Positions 15,272-23,510 of a stretch of 64,000 nucleotides of DNA are shown here, one piece after another. The first letter of the stretch is position 1; each line of letters starts with the position of its first letter. The stretch is from Nocardioides seonyuensis (lineage in GTDB: Bacteria > Actinomycetota > Actinomycetes > Propionibacteriales > Nocardioidaceae), in NCBI RefSeq assembly GCF_004683965.1, contig NZ_CP038436.1, forward strand, positions 3,224,001 to 3,288,000. The letters are read 5' to 3'. The notes below the pieces were generated by a model. That model had not been told where the DNA came from. It saw nothing but the letters and a program-made list of their open reading frames with translations, and ran no database searches. The translations under genes were made by a program, and so were the position numbers.

Positions 15272-16495
15272 TCAGTGACCGCTCTCGTGGCCCTCCTCGT
15301 GCCCATCACCCATCTCGTCGTCAGGCCCTCCTGGCGCATCGGGGACATCGAGTGTGACGTTGTCGCGTTCGGCGTCCAACGCGAGCGAGGAGAAGCTCAC
15401 ACCGTTGGGCTTGTCGCCCACAGGAATTCTGGCCACGACCTTGAGTTCGTCGAGGTCGAGGACTGCGACGTCATCCCCATAGATGTTCGTGATGTAGGCG
15501 TGCCGGCTCGAGGGGTCGATGACGATGCCGTGGGAGCCCTGGCCGGTCTCCACCTCGGCCTTTACGGTGAACGTCTTGGTGTCGATGACAGACACCGTGG
15601 TCCCGGGCGAGTCCTCGGTGCCTTGATTGGCGACGAGGAGGTAGCGGTTGTCGCCGCTGACGTAGGTCTGGATGGGTCCGTCTCCGACAGCGACCGTGTC
15701 GACCAACTCGCGCGTCGTCATGTCGACCTTGGCCACGGCGTCCGCGCCGTTCAGGGAGGCGTAGACGAACCGGCCGTCGGGGGAGAAGGCGACCTGGGCG
15801 GGCGCATTCCCTACTTCGACGTCTGTGACCAGCCGGTTGTTCCTCGTGTCGATGACGCTGAGCGTGGTGTCGGCGACGTTCGCCACAACGAGCCAGCGGC
15901 CGTCCGGGCTGGGTCGGAGGCCGTGCGGGCCCTGGCCCACCTCGACGGTGCTGATGGCCTTCATGGTGGAGGTGTCGATGACCGAGACGGTGTTGTCTGC
16001 GCCGTTCGAGGTGTACGCCGTGGACCCGTCGGGTGAGACCACGACGTGGGCTGGTGCGGAGCCGGTCGGAACCACGCCGTGCAGGTCCAGGCTTTCAGCG
16101 GACAGCATCGCGGCGTATCCGTCGTGGCCGCTCACTGTCCACACCGACGCGCCGTCGGGAGCTACCTGCACGTTGTGTGGTCCCTCGACGCCGGCGACGG
16201 TGGTCGCGACCCGGTTGGTGGCGGCGTCGATCGCCGTGAGGGAGCCGCCTCCCTCGTTGGCGATCCAGACGGTGCCCTCCACCATGCCGCGGTGGCTCGC
16301 GAGGCCTGCCTCGGTCGGGTCCTCGTCTGCGCCGCCGTCGTTGTCGTTGAGCGCGGCAAGTCCACCCATTGCGGCGAGCGTGGCCAGGGCACCTGCGGAC
16401 AGTGCAGCCACGCGCATCCGTCGACTCCGCTCGTGGCGGTCATTCGGGGGCCGGGTAGTGGTCGTGTGGGGATCGGTGCCGGAGGTTGAGCTCAT
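15272..16495 (-). CDS. YVTN-type beta-propeller, membrane-anchored
   Basis: 407 residues. A basic N-terminus and one helix (MRVAALSAGALATLAAMGGLAAL, about 27-49) anchor it. Then come about seven repeats of the YVTN type, with signatures such as NNRLVTDVEVGNAPAQVAFSPDG and NTVSVIDTSTMKAISTVEVG. The tail (GDGHEEGHESGH) is His-rich, which suits metal binding. Similar propellers accompany secreted copper proteins and may act as periplasmic or surface binding scaffolds. Its promoter region contains one of the five TGAAG-N6-TGAAG repeats (16586). Confidence 0.82.
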   Translation of the reverse strand: MSSTSGTDPHTTTTRPPNDRHERSRRMRVAALSAGALATLAAMGGLAALNDNDGGADEDPTEAGLASHRGMVEGTVWIANEGGGSLTAIDAATNRVATTVAGVEGPHNVQVAPDGASVWTVSGHDGYAAMLSAESLDLHGVVPTGSAPAHVVVSPDGSTAYTSNGADNTVSVIDTSTMKAISTVEVGQGPHGLRPSPDGRWLVVANVADTTLSVIDTRNNRLVTDVEVGNAPAQVAFSPDGRFVYASLNGADAVAKVDMTTRELVDTVAVGDGPIQTYVSGDNRYLLVANQGTEDSPGTTVSVIDTKTFTVKAEVETGQGSHGIVIDPSSRHAYITNIYGDDVAVLDLDELKVVARIPVGDKPNGVSFSSLALDAERDNVTLDVPDAPGGPDDEMGDGHEEGHESGH

Positions 16496-16585
16496 GGGTG
16501 AACCTTTCGCAAGGACGAGATCGGCCCGGTCGGGACCGCGTCATCACCCTCCCGGCCTGACCCAGTCGGATTCGCGGGATTTCGC

Positions 16586-16602
16586 TGAAGAACCGATGAA
16601 GG
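16586..16602. promoter_or_regulatory. Direct repeat TGAAG-N6-TGAAG, site 1
   Basis: TGAAGAACCGATGAAGG, two TGAAG half-sites 11 bp apart, 91 bp upstream of the beta-propeller start (16495, minus strand). It belongs to a set of five such repeats in the island and is probably the binding site of the OmpR-type regulator encoded at 22734. Confidence 0.55.
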
Positions 16603-16638
16603 TCGGGCCCCGTCGATGGACACCGAACTGGCCCATCT

Positions 16639-17604
16639 TCAGCTCGAGGTTGGCTCTTGGGGCAGGACGCTCTCGATGGACGTCGCCGGTGGAGCGAACC
16701 GATCCGGCTGGGTGAGGAACTCCCGTCGGCACGCGTCTGAGCAGAACCACCACTGCTGTCCGCCCCAATCGGCGTGGGGTCCGTTCGGTTCGACCTGCAT
16801 GCGACAGACCGGGTCCACAGCGAGGGCGGCGAGGTGGCGGAAATGCCCGTCCTCCAACCAGAGCACGCGATCGGCGATCTCCCGGAGTCGATCGTCGTGG
16901 CTGACGATGATGATCGAGCGGCGGTCCTCGTCGGCTAGCTGGCGAAGCAGTCGGGCGAGGTCTCGGCCGCGGGATGCGTCGAGGTTGGCGGTGGGTTCGT
17001 CCGCGAGCAGAACGGGTGGGTCGTTGGCGAGCGCACGTGCCACGGCGACTCGCTGTTGTTCGCCACCGGACATCTGAGAGGGCCGTGCCGCTGCCCGGTG
17101 CGCAAGGCCCACGCGGTCGAGCAGGTTGCGGGCGCGCTGGCGCGCGGGGAGGCCCTTGACCCCGGCCAGGTTGGCAGCAACGGCGATGTTCTCGGTGGCG
17201 GTGAGCGCGTCGAGCAGGGCGTAGTCCTGGAAGATGAACCCGAAGGTGCGCGACCGCAGCGCGGGGAGCTCCTTTTCACGCGCCGCGGCGATGTCCACTT
17301 CGACGCCGTCACGGGTGGTGACGGTGATGGAGCCTGCGCTCGGCCGCAGCAGTGCGCCGAGCATCAGCAGGAGGGTGGTCTTGCCCGATCCGGACGGTCC
17401 CATCACGAGGAGCACCTCGCCGGAGGCGAGGTCGAGATCGACCGCTCGCACGGCGTCTACGGCGATATCGCCTGACCGGTAGGTCTTTGTGAGCCCTCGA
17501 ACGGTCAGCACTCCGGGCCTGTTCGAATGGCTCGGGGGCCCGCTGCCGCCGGGTGACGAAAGCACCGGGGCGGTGCCGGGGGTGGAGTGCGCGTTGCTGT
17601 TCAT
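16639..17604 (-). CDS. ABC ATPase fused to a C-terminal YHS metal domain
   Basis: 321 residues. The first 240 form a LolD/MacB-type ATPase: Walker A GPSGSGKTTLL, Q-loop FIFQDYALLD, signature MSGGEQQRVAVARAL, Walker B VLLADEPTANLD, switch His in IIVSHDD. It ends with a YHS domain (about 262-305): DPVCRM, then WWFCSDACRREF, three Cys in the arrangement that binds Cu, Zn or other soft metals. Such a fusion is unusual and suggests that transport responds to, or receives, metal. It is coupled by ATGA overlap to two FtsX-like permeases upstream. Confidence 0.88.
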   Translation of the reverse strand: MNSNAHSTPGTAPVLSSPGGSGPPSHSNRPGVLTVRGLTKTYRSGDIAVDAVRAVDLDLASGEVLLVMGPSGSGKTTLLLMLGALLRPSAGSITVTTRDGVEVDIAAAREKELPALRSRTFGFIFQDYALLDALTATENIAVAANLAGVKGLPARQRARNLLDRVGLAHRAAARPSQMSGGEQQRVAVARALANDPPVLLADEPTANLDASRGRDLARLLRQLADEDRRSIIIVSHDDRLREIADRVLWLEDGHFRHLAALAVDPVCRMQVEPNGPHADWGGQQWWFCSDACRREFLTQPDRFAPPATSIESVLPQEPTSS

Positions 17605-18773
17605 CGTGTCTCCCGGAAGGCGGTTGCCGCGTCGAGGGACGCAATGCGGCGCAGCGGCCACAGGGCGGCGATGAGGCCGACCAGGAGCGCTGTGCTGGTG
17701 GTCTGTGCGATGGCGGCGGTGGTGATGGAGATCTGGACCGCTGGCGCGGCGAGTGGCAGCAACCACGCGAGCGCCAGCGCGGCGGTGGTGGCGACGGCGG
17801 AGGCGAGTACGACGGTGAGTAGGACCTGCATCGCCACCGCTGCCGCGAGCCGAGGTATCCGGGCGCCGAGGGCCTTGAGGACGGCGAAGTCCCGCAGTCT
17901 GTTCAAGGTGGCCGTCATCAGCCCGAGGGCAATGACGGCGAGCGCGATAACGAGACCGATGCTGGACATCAGCCGGAGCAGGTCGGCGCTCATGTCGGTG
18001 ACGATGCGGGCCTCGGAGTCGGCGAATTGCTCGCGGGACTGCGCCGTGACCCCGGTGATCTCGGCCTCGATCCGGTCCGCGACCGTTTGTGCGTCGGCGC
18101 CTGGGTCCAGTCCGGTGAGGACGTACGAAACACGGGCGTCGTGGATTCGGGCGAACTCGCTGAGTTCGACGAAGACGGTGGTGTTGGTGATGCTGCTGCC
18201 GCCGGTGGAGAAGCCGACAGCGCGCAGGGACGTGCCCATGACCGTGAACCGGTCGCCGAGCTGGATTCCGAGCTGGTTGGCTGCCTGCTCGTCCAGGATG
18301 GCTTCGCCGGCGATGGGTGTGCGGCCGGCCACGAGCCGTGTGGCGCCGCCCCGGCTGGTGGGGGCGTCGTAGCCGATGAGGTAGGACAACTGCCGGCCCT
18401 GTGGCCCGGCCACCGAGCCTGAGGCGAACGCGATTGGAGAGGCCCAGGCAACTCCCGGTAGGTCGGCTACGCGCTCGGGGGTGTCCGCAGGCAGGGACGA
18501 GGCGGACATGTGCATGGTGCGCACGCCTTCCTGGGAGACGAACACGTCGGCCGGGGAGGTGCGGATGTAGTAGGTGACCCGGTCGACGGCTCCAGCGAAG
18601 ATGCCGCCGAGGACGAGGACCAGCAGCAGGGATGCGGCCACGCCGAGAACGGTCAGCGTGGCACGGCGGCGGTCGGCGAACAGGAAGCGGCGCCCCACGG
18701 GAACGGCTCGCTCCGCGAGGGCGCGTCGTGGGTGATCGGATGGCCGCCGAGTGGGGTGCATGGTGGTGGTCAT
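17601..18773 (-). CDS. FtsX-like ABC permease B
   Basis: 390 residues. One N-terminal helix (TLTVLGVAASLLLVLVLGGIFAGA), a roughly 200-residue extracytoplasmic domain (SPADVFVSQEG onwards), then three C-terminal helices containing the FtsX/MacB core NRLRDFAVLKALGA. It overlaps the preceding permease and the following ATPase by ATGA at both ends. I took the ATG at 18773; a longer frame to 18920 has no ribosome site and runs inside permease A. It probably forms a heterodimeric permease with 18770-19891, moving a lipid, peptide or metal-linked substrate across the membrane. Confidence 0.85.
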   Translation of the reverse strand: MTTTMHPTRRPSDHPRRALAERAVPVGRRFLFADRRRATLTVLGVAASLLLVLVLGGIFAGAVDRVTYYIRTSPADVFVSQEGVRTMHMSASSLPADTPERVADLPGVAWASPIAFASGSVAGPQGRQLSYLIGYDAPTSRGGATRLVAGRTPIAGEAILDEQAANQLGIQLGDRFTVMGTSLRAVGFSTGGSSITNTTVFVELSEFARIHDARVSYVLTGLDPGADAQTVADRIEAEITGVTAQSREQFADSEARIVTDMSADLLRLMSSIGLVIALAVIALGLMTATLNRLRDFAVLKALGARIPRLAAAVAMQVLLTVVLASAVATTAALALAWLLPLAAPAVQISITTAAIAQTTSTALLVGLIAALWPLRRIASLDAATAFRETR

Positions 18774-19891
18774 CGTCCGCTCCGGAATGCGGAGGCTGCG
18801 TCGAGCCCATTGAGTCGGCGTGCCGGGAGCCATGCGGCGAGCAGCGCCATCGTGGCCGCTGCGGCGGCGGTCTGGGCGATGGTGCCGGGGGTGAGCAGCA
18901 CCGGGAACGCGGGTCGCCACCAGGCGAGGAGCTCCCGGGTGATAACCAGCAGGACGATCGCGGCGAGCGTGCCGAGCACCGTGAGGGCCACGGTCTCCGT
19001 CACCGCGATTCGGCGAAGCCGGCCGGGGGTGGCGCCGAGGGCCTTGAGGACGCCCAGGTCCCGCTCTTGCTCGGTGACCCGGGTGTAGGCCACGAGCGCG
19101 ACGATCAGGGCGCCGGCTGCGAAAGCCACGCCCACCATGAGTCGCACCGGCAAGCCGTAGATGTCGGTAGCCAGCCGCAGCGACGCCTCGCGCAGTTCGG
19201 CAGGATTGCGCACGGTGTACCCCTCGTCACGCAGCTGCGCTGCGACGTCATCGGGGTCCTCGGTCGTGACCAGCACCGCCCCGGTGGTGCCGGTAGCCCG
19301 CAGCATCTCGTCCATCCCGGCCGTGGTGGTGAACAGCAGCGGGGTCATGAACAGGGCGGTGTCGTCGGTGAGGCCGACCACCCGCATCGGGTGTCCGAGG
19401 ATGGGCAGCCGATCGCCGAGGGTGAAGTCGTGCTGCTCGGCCCACAAAGCATCGACGGCCACCTCGTCGACGACTTCTGGGGCACGGCCGTCGGCGAAGG
19501 CCCACGGGCCGCCGAGACCGCTGCCGGGGTCATAGGCGACCGCGGCGACGGCAGCCTTGCCGTGGGACAGCTCCAGGATCTGATACATGGTGCGCAGCGG
19601 CGCGGCGTGTGTCACTCCCGGGATCCGGGAGATCGTCGCGACCGTCGGCGCGGGTAGAGCGCCGGGGTCGGCGAAGAGGTTGCGCGTTCCGGCGGGCACC
19701 ACGACCAGGTCAGCGCCGAGGTGGTCGTCGTAGGTAGTGACGCGGTCCTGGACGCCGACCCAGAGTCCGGCAAGCAGGAGCATCAGCATCAGGGCGAGCC
19801 CGATCCCGGCTGCGCCAGCCCCGGTGCGGACCGGGCGCGTCGTGAGGAACCGGCGGGTGACCGGGACCGAGGCTCTAACCCGGGTCTTCAT
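18770..19891 (-). CDS. FtsX-like ABC permease A
   Basis: 373 residues with the same plan as its neighbour: one helix after a basic N-terminus (GAAGIGLALMLMLLLAGLWVGV), a large outside domain (ADLVVVPAGTRNLFADPG), then three helices with the core EQERDLGVLKALGATPGRLRR. First gene of the permease A-permease B-ATPase/YHS transcript. DevC/MacB-like systems of this design do mechanotransmission or lipoprotein release rather than simple uptake. The substrate is not evident. Copper-island context suggests a role in envelope stress or metal export (inference). Confidence 0.85.
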   Translation of the reverse strand: MKTRVRASVPVTRRFLTTRPVRTGAGAAGIGLALMLMLLLAGLWVGVQDRVTTYDDHLGADLVVVPAGTRNLFADPGALPAPTVATISRIPGVTHAAPLRTMYQILELSHGKAAVAAVAYDPGSGLGGPWAFADGRAPEVVDEVAVDALWAEQHDFTLGDRLPILGHPMRVVGLTDDTALFMTPLLFTTTAGMDEMLRATGTTGAVLVTTEDPDDVAAQLRDEGYTVRNPAELREASLRLATDIYGLPVRLMVGVAFAAGALIVALVAYTRVTEQERDLGVLKALGATPGRLRRIAVTETVALTVLGTLAAIVLLVITRELLAWWRPAFPVLLTPGTIAQTAAAAATMALLAAWLPARRLNGLDAASAFRSGR

Positions 19892-19933
19892 GTCGGCTCA
19901 CGTCCCTGTGCCGAGTGTGGCTTGAAGTTCGGG

Positions 19934-20230
19934 CTACTTGTGACCGCCGGGCATCGCGAACATCATGGCGGCCATCATCGCGGTGCACAGCAGGGCGGTG
20001 AAGATGATGCCGGAACCTGCGGCGCCGGTGACGAAGAGCAGGCCGGCGATGACGAGCATCGGGATGCAGCAGGCGATCATCATCAACCCGTGACCACCGT
20101 GCGCGCCGTGAGCGCCGCCGTCGGGCTCCCGCGCGGCGTGGTGGGTCTCAGTGGTCGCAGGCGACTCCGGGTGGGGCCATGCCTGAGGATTGTGGAGGGG
20201 TTCCCGGTCCATGCCGTTCGGGGTGCTCAT
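19934..20230 (-). CDS. Small two-helix membrane protein, His/Met/Cys-rich
   Basis: 98 residues. A His/Pro-rich N-terminus (HPESPATTETHHAA, GGAHGAHGGHG) leads to two hydrophobic segments. The first contains adjacent Met and Cys pairs (LMMIACCIPMLVI), the second MMAAMMFAMPGGHK. The MM, CC and HG clusters are what one expects for a membrane metal-binding or metal-passing peptide. I know no named family with confidence. ATGA overlap with the upstream DUF2892-like gene shows translational coupling. Confidence 0.65.
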   Translation of the reverse strand: MSTPNGMDREPLHNPQAWPHPESPATTETHHAAREPDGGAHGAHGGHGLMMIACCIPMLVIAGLLFVTGAAGSGIIFTALLCTAMMAAMMFAMPGGHK

Positions 20231-20472
20231 GACGTCCTCCCCTTCAGGGATGCGGACACGTGGCCGAGCCTGGCGTAGAGGGGGCAGTGTCCGAGCGCCC
20301 CGGTGACGACCAGGTCGAGGCCGGCCAGCACCAGCAGCAGCTCGAGGACGACCGCCACGGTGGAGGCCGCTCCGCCCAGCAAGAACGCGCCGGCGAACGC
20401 AGCGAGGCCGCCGATGGCGACGCGAGCGACGCGTTCGGCGGGGGTGATGTTGATGCTCCAACGGTTACTCAT
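20227..20472 (-). CDS. DUF2892 (YgaP-like membrane domain) protein
   Basis: 81 residues: SINITPAERVARVAIGGLAA at the N-terminus, then two hydrophobic helices separated by a short turn, ending in the conserved GHCPLYARLG, whose Cys-Pro is typical of DUF2892. In other bacteria this domain is fused to rhodanese (YgaP) or stands alone beside thiol and metal genes. First gene of a pair with 19934-20230. A TGAAG repeat lies 85 bp upstream of its start. Confidence 0.85.
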   Translation of the reverse strand: MSNRWSINITPAERVARVAIGGLAAFAGAFLLGGAASTVAVVLELLLVLAGLDLVVTGALGHCPLYARLGHVSASLKGRTS

Positions 20473-20556
20473 GGTTTCCTCCAACTTCGGGGACCGCTGA
20501 TTTCTGGTCCACTTCGAGGGTCTCGCCGGGCGGTGAAGGTGACCGACGCCGTCTCG

Positions 20557-20572
20557 TGAAGGTTCACTGAAG
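20557..20572. promoter_or_regulatory. Direct repeat TGAAG-N6-TGAAG, site 2
   Basis: TGAAGGTTCACTGAAG, 85 bp upstream of the DUF2892 gene (20472, minus strand). It differs from site 3 (22665) at one position. A further lone half-site, GTGAAGGTGACCG, lies at 20532-20544. Confidence 0.65.
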
Positions 20573-20653
20573 ATCCACTTGGCACCGAGCTGCGGATGGG
20601 CGGTAGGGCTCCGCGACAACCGGCAGAGACAGGTTAGGTGGGAGGAATGATGG

Positions 20654-20806
20654 GTGCCGCGGTCACTTCTAGGCGGCTGGCTCACCCGGCTGCGCGGACG
20701 CCTGTCCAGCGAGCTCGACGTTGGACGGGAGCCCCATCCGGTGCGCCGCCACCGCCCCGCGGACCCGCAACGCGTCCGCGGCCGCCGGTTCAACTTCCCT
20801 GAGTAG
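20654..20806 (+). CDS. Possible 50-residue basic protein
   Basis: GTG start with GGGAGG about 8 nt upstream, ending at TAG 20804. The product is basic (13 Arg in 50 residues) and begins MPRSLLGGWLTRLRGRLSSE, an amphipathic helix, followed by a Pro/His/Arg-rich tail ending RFNFPE. No known family. The ribosome site and the non-random helix make it worth listing, but chance is possible. The flanks 20573-20653 and 20807-20887 show nothing further. Confidence 0.35.
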   Translation: MPRSLLGGWLTRLRGRLSSELDVGREPHPVRRHRPADPQRVRGRRFNFPE

Positions 20807-20887
20807 GCCCTGGCTTGGTCAGGGCCGGTCCCGGCCCAGGGCAACCTGATGCTCCGCGACGTGCGCTCGGTGCCCGCGCGGGAAGAC

Positions 20888-21030
20888 CTAGCGGCACACG
20901 ATCAGGCCGGGGCGTCGGCACCAGAAGTCATCGCCGCAGTCGCAGGCGGTGGCCCCAACTGCTCGGCGACCCGGCTCCCAACGGCGGCCAACAGGTAGGT
21001 GCCGCCGAGCACTAGCAGTAGCCGATTCAC
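20888..21030 (-). pseudogene. Small membrane protein with one-base frameshift
   Basis: Starts at GTG 21030, overlapping the stop of the thioredoxin-like gene (GTGA). The first frame encodes a helix (NRLLLVLGGTYLLAAVGSRV) and then loses sense. One extra G in the G run of TTGGGGCC (about 20950-20956) would join it to TACDCGDDFWCRRPGLIVCR and a TAG at 20888. That gives a 47-residue protein with a C-x-C and C-x-RRPGL tail, a pattern I recognise from small actinobacterial proteins beside this thioredoxin type. Either a base-call error or a fresh frameshift. Confidence 0.6.
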
Positions 21031-21326
21031 GCCAGCACATGCACCAGCTGGTCCGTGGTCGGGGAGCCCCCGAGCCCGCCCGGGGTCGAGTAGACTCGGC
21101 ACGCCAGCCCCACCTGCTCGCCACCGGACGCGAACGGGTCCACACCGTCGACACGGATGGTCGGCGAACCGATGAACCCGAGCTCCTCCGCCTCCTGAGC
21201 GCTACCGACGCGCACCTTGGCCACGTGGACGTCATCGCGGTCCACAGACCGCAGCGCCTCGTGGAGCCGTTCCTCAGCCACCGTCCAGTTCGGGCAGCCA
21301 TCGAAGTAGAGCAGTTCAACACGCAC
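21027..21326 (-). CDS. Thioredoxin/glutaredoxin-like protein
   Basis: 99 residues starting at GTG 21326, with GGAGG 8 nt upstream. It opens VRVELLYFDGCPNWTVAEERL, with a single Cys in the position of the redox-active site. Then come VRVGSAQEAEELGFIGSPTIRVDGVDPF, containing the cis-proline, and GLACRVYSTPGGLGGSPT with a second Cys. This is the uncharacterised thioredoxin-fold family often found next to mercury, arsenic or copper genes. It lacks a CxxC, so disulfide exchange or metal handling would need the distant second Cys. Coupled to the small gene at 20888. Confidence 0.8.
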   Translation of the reverse strand: MRVELLYFDGCPNWTVAEERLHEALRSVDRDDVHVAKVRVGSAQEAEELGFIGSPTIRVDGVDPFASGGEQVGLACRVYSTPGGLGGSPTTDQLVHVLA

Positions 21327-21399
21327 GGGTTGGTTCCTCCTGAATGGGTCGCGTCGTCTTCCACCGTGCCACCCGAGGCAACACATGCTCCAAGTGCCC

Positions 21400-21786
21400 T
21401 CAGTTTCGAGCCCCAGGTGCTCGGCACGCCGGCACCCGCAAGTGCTTGGTCTCACCAACAAGAGCCGCCACGCTGAGTCGACAACGCCGCGCCTGACGGA
21501 GGTGAGGGGCGCGGGGCGGGTGATCGGTTGAGCGGGGCGTAGTTCGCGGGAGGACTCTTACCCACCTACGGCACCTTTCTGCCGAAACTAGGTGCTCGGC
21601 TGCGCGTCGGGCGCTCCGCTGGACGAGGACGTCGCCAGCACCAAGTAGGCGATAGACGAGGAGGTCGAGGTCGGTGACGGTGCGCACCTGGCCACTGTGC
21701 ATCGTCCCCAACACGGGGTGCTCGGCGACGGTGAAGTACCCGTTGACGTGCAGATAGGCCTGCACCAGGGCGACTGCGGTTTCCAT
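21400..21786 (-). pseudogene. Truncated hypothetical protein
   Basis: The first 45 or so residues (METAVALVQAYLHVNGYFTV, then DLDLLVYRLLG) look like the N-terminus of a conserved uncharacterised protein whose members continue for well over 150 residues. After that the frame becomes Arg/Pro-rich and unlike a folded protein up to its stop at 21400. The natural start is the ATG at 21786 behind GGAGGAG. I read it as a 3'-truncated remnant; the replacement sequence leads straight to the thioredoxin gene's promoter. Confidence 0.5.
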
Positions 21787-21823
21787 GGACTCCTCCGTCG
21801 TTCGCTCGGTGTCGGGTGGGATG

Positions 21824-22279
21824 TCAGTCGTGGTGCCTCTCATGCTCGTCAGGATCTGGCGTCTGCACCGGGGTCCGGTCGCGGCCTGGATTCGGCTCGT
21901 CGTCGCTGATGGCGGGGCCGATGAGGAAGGCCGATAGCGAGAACATCAGCGCGAACACGGCCAACGCGAGGGTGGGGGCCTTCCAGGTGCCGAAGCGCCG
22001 GTAGAGGCGCCGGAGAAGGGGCAGGGAGAAGACCAATCCCAATACGGCGAACAGCAGGTTGCCGGTCGCCCCGGTGACCAGTACCGCCCCTCCGAGGAGC
22101 CCGACGTGGTGCAGCAGGTGGGGGAGCAGGCCCATGATGCCGCTGAACACAGCCGTGACGGCACTCCAGACGGTGATCAGAGCGCCCCGACGCTGGGTAG
22201 CTTCATCGGTTGAGTCGTTGGCGCTGGGCTCGTCGAGGCGGTCGTTCGCCACCCCGGTGGCGGTGTGAGGCTCGGACAT
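21824..22279 (-). CDS. Membrane protein of unknown family
   Basis: 151 residues. About 30 polar residues are followed by three to four hydrophobic segments (ALITVWSAVTAVFSGIMGLL; VLVTGATGNLLFAVLGLVFSLPLL; TLALAVFALMFSLSAFLIGPAI) and a charged tail ending DEHERHHD. The His pair HLLHHVG in the first loop and the terminal HHD may bind metal. AGGAG 5 nt before the ATG at 22279 fixes the start. Probably in one transcript with the SHOCT gene upstream. Confidence 0.6.
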   Translation of the reverse strand: MSEPHTATGVANDRLDEPSANDSTDEATQRRGALITVWSAVTAVFSGIMGLLPHLLHHVGLLGGAVLVTGATGNLLFAVLGLVFSLPLLRRLYRRFGTWKAPTLALAVFALMFSLSAFLIGPAISDDEPNPGRDRTPVQTPDPDEHERHHD

Positions 22280-22344
22280 CGTCACTCCTGTGCCTGACGG
22301 AAATGCGTGGTCATCATGCCGCGACGGGGAAGGGGATGAGCGTG

Positions 22345-22590
22345 CTAGTGCAGCGAGCCGCGCAGCACGCTGCTGCGGGCGTGGTACTCGTCCTCGTCGA
22401 TCTCGCCTCGGGCGAACCGCTCGTCAAGGATCTGCATCGGATCGCGGTGGTCCGGGGTGGACCCGCCGGAGCGCTGCGTGCGGAACAAGGCCAGGACCGC
22501 AAAGACCACCAGCGCCCAGAATGCGACCATGGCCATCGTCATGACGATCCAACCGCCCCAACCCATGCCGTCGTGGTACCAGCCCATCAT
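22345..22590 (-). CDS. SHOCT-domain membrane protein
   Basis: 81 residues: MMGWYHDGMGWGGW, a Met/Trp/His-rich start common in this group, one membrane helix (IVMTMAMVAFWALVVFAVLALF), and a C-terminal SHOCT motif (DPMQILDERFARGEIDEDEYHARSSVL). SHOCT domains mediate oligomerisation or contact with partner proteins. It is divergent from the two-component genes, with the TGAAG repeat between them, so it is likely a target of that regulator. Confidence 0.85.
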   Translation of the reverse strand: MMGWYHDGMGWGGWIVMTMAMVAFWALVVFAVLALFRTQRSGGSTPDHRDPMQILDERFARGEIDEDEYHARSSVLRGSLH

Positions 22591-22664
22591 TGTCCTCAGC
22601 TCCTTCGCTCGGCTCGTGGCTCCCACGGTCGCCCGGGCACCACTGCCTCTGGGTCGCGTTCATG

Positions 22665-22680
22665 TGAAGGTTCGCTGAAG
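22665..22680. promoter_or_regulatory. Direct repeat TGAAG-N6-TGAAG, site 3
   Basis: TGAAGGTTCGCTGAAG, 54 bp before the response regulator start (22734) and 75 bp before the divergent SHOCT gene (22590). It can serve both and points to autoregulation. The reverse complement of site 4 (24673) is identical. Confidence 0.7.
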
Positions 22681-22733
22681 AACGTGCCGTCACCGGTGCT
22701 GACCCGCGGTTGACGGGGGGGAGGACTGCCACC

Positions 22734-23510
22734 ATGGCGGGTATGGGCGAAGACGGCAGGGACGAGAAGGCCGGCTCTCCGGCAGCCGGCGCTGCGGGTG
22801 GCCGGCCTCGAAGCGGTCTGCGGGCGATGGTGGTCGAGGACGAGACGCAACTGGCGGGACTCATCGGCAGCTACCTCGAGCGCGACGGCTTCGAGGTGGC
22901 TGTGGTCCATGACGGGCTCGAGGCGGTGGAGGCCGCCCGCGCCGTCGACCCCGACGTCGTGGTGCTGGACCTGGGCCTGCCCGGCCTGGACGGTGTGGAG
23001 GTCTGCCGGCAGCTGCGGACCTTCTCCGATGCCTATGTGGTGATGCTGACAGCGCGCAGCGAGGAGGTCGACACGCTCATCGGACTCTCGGTGGGGGCTG
23101 ATGACTACCTCACCAAGCCGTTCAGCCCGCGGATCTTGATGGCACGGATCCAAGCCATGCTCCGCAGGCCCCGTCCACTGGGCACGTCGTCCGATGCCCT
23201 GGAAGGCGCCCGCACCTTCGGCGCGCTGGTCATCGACCCGCTGGGACGCGACGTGTGGCTCGAGGGCGAACCAGTGGCGTTGACGCGCACCGAGTTCGAG
23301 GTCCTCGCTGCCCTGTCCGAGCGGCCGCGGATGGCGTTCAGCCGCCGCCAGCTCATCGACGCCGTCTGGGGACCCTCGTGGGTCGGTGACGAGCACCTGG
23401 TCGACGTCCACGTCGGTCACCTGCGCCGCAAGCTGGATGACGACGCCACCCAGTCCCGGTTCATCCGGACCGTCCGCGGTGTTGGCTACCGGATGGGCAC
23501 GGGACAGTGA
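22734..23510 (+). CDS. OmpR-family response regulator of the island
   Basis: 258 residues. A 28-residue charged, Gly/Ala-rich N-terminal extension precedes the receiver (MVVEDETQLAGLIG; phospho-acceptor Asp79 in VVVLDLGLPG; Lys in LTKPFSPRIL). The winged-helix domain (ALTRTEFEVLAALSERPRM to FIRTVRGVGYRMGTG) is complete. The ATG at 22734 has a strong GGGGGGAGG behind it. The kinase gene overlaps by GTGA. OmpR-type proteins bind direct repeats with 10-11 bp period, which fits the five TGAAG-N6-TGAAG sites. Signal unknown; gene context suggests copper or thiol stress. Confidence 0.93.
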   Translation: MAGMGEDGRDEKAGSPAAGAAGGRPRSGLRAMVVEDETQLAGLIGSYLERDGFEVAVVHDGLEAVEAARAVDPDVVVLDLGLPGLDGVEVCRQLRTFSDAYVVMLTARSEEVDTLIGLSVGADDYLTKPFSPRILMARIQAMLRRPRPLGTSSDALEGARTFGALVIDPLGRDVWLEGEPVALTRTEFEVLAALSERPRMAFSRRQLIDAVWGPSWVGDEHLVDVHVGHLRRKLDDDATQSRFIRTVRGVGYRMGTGQ

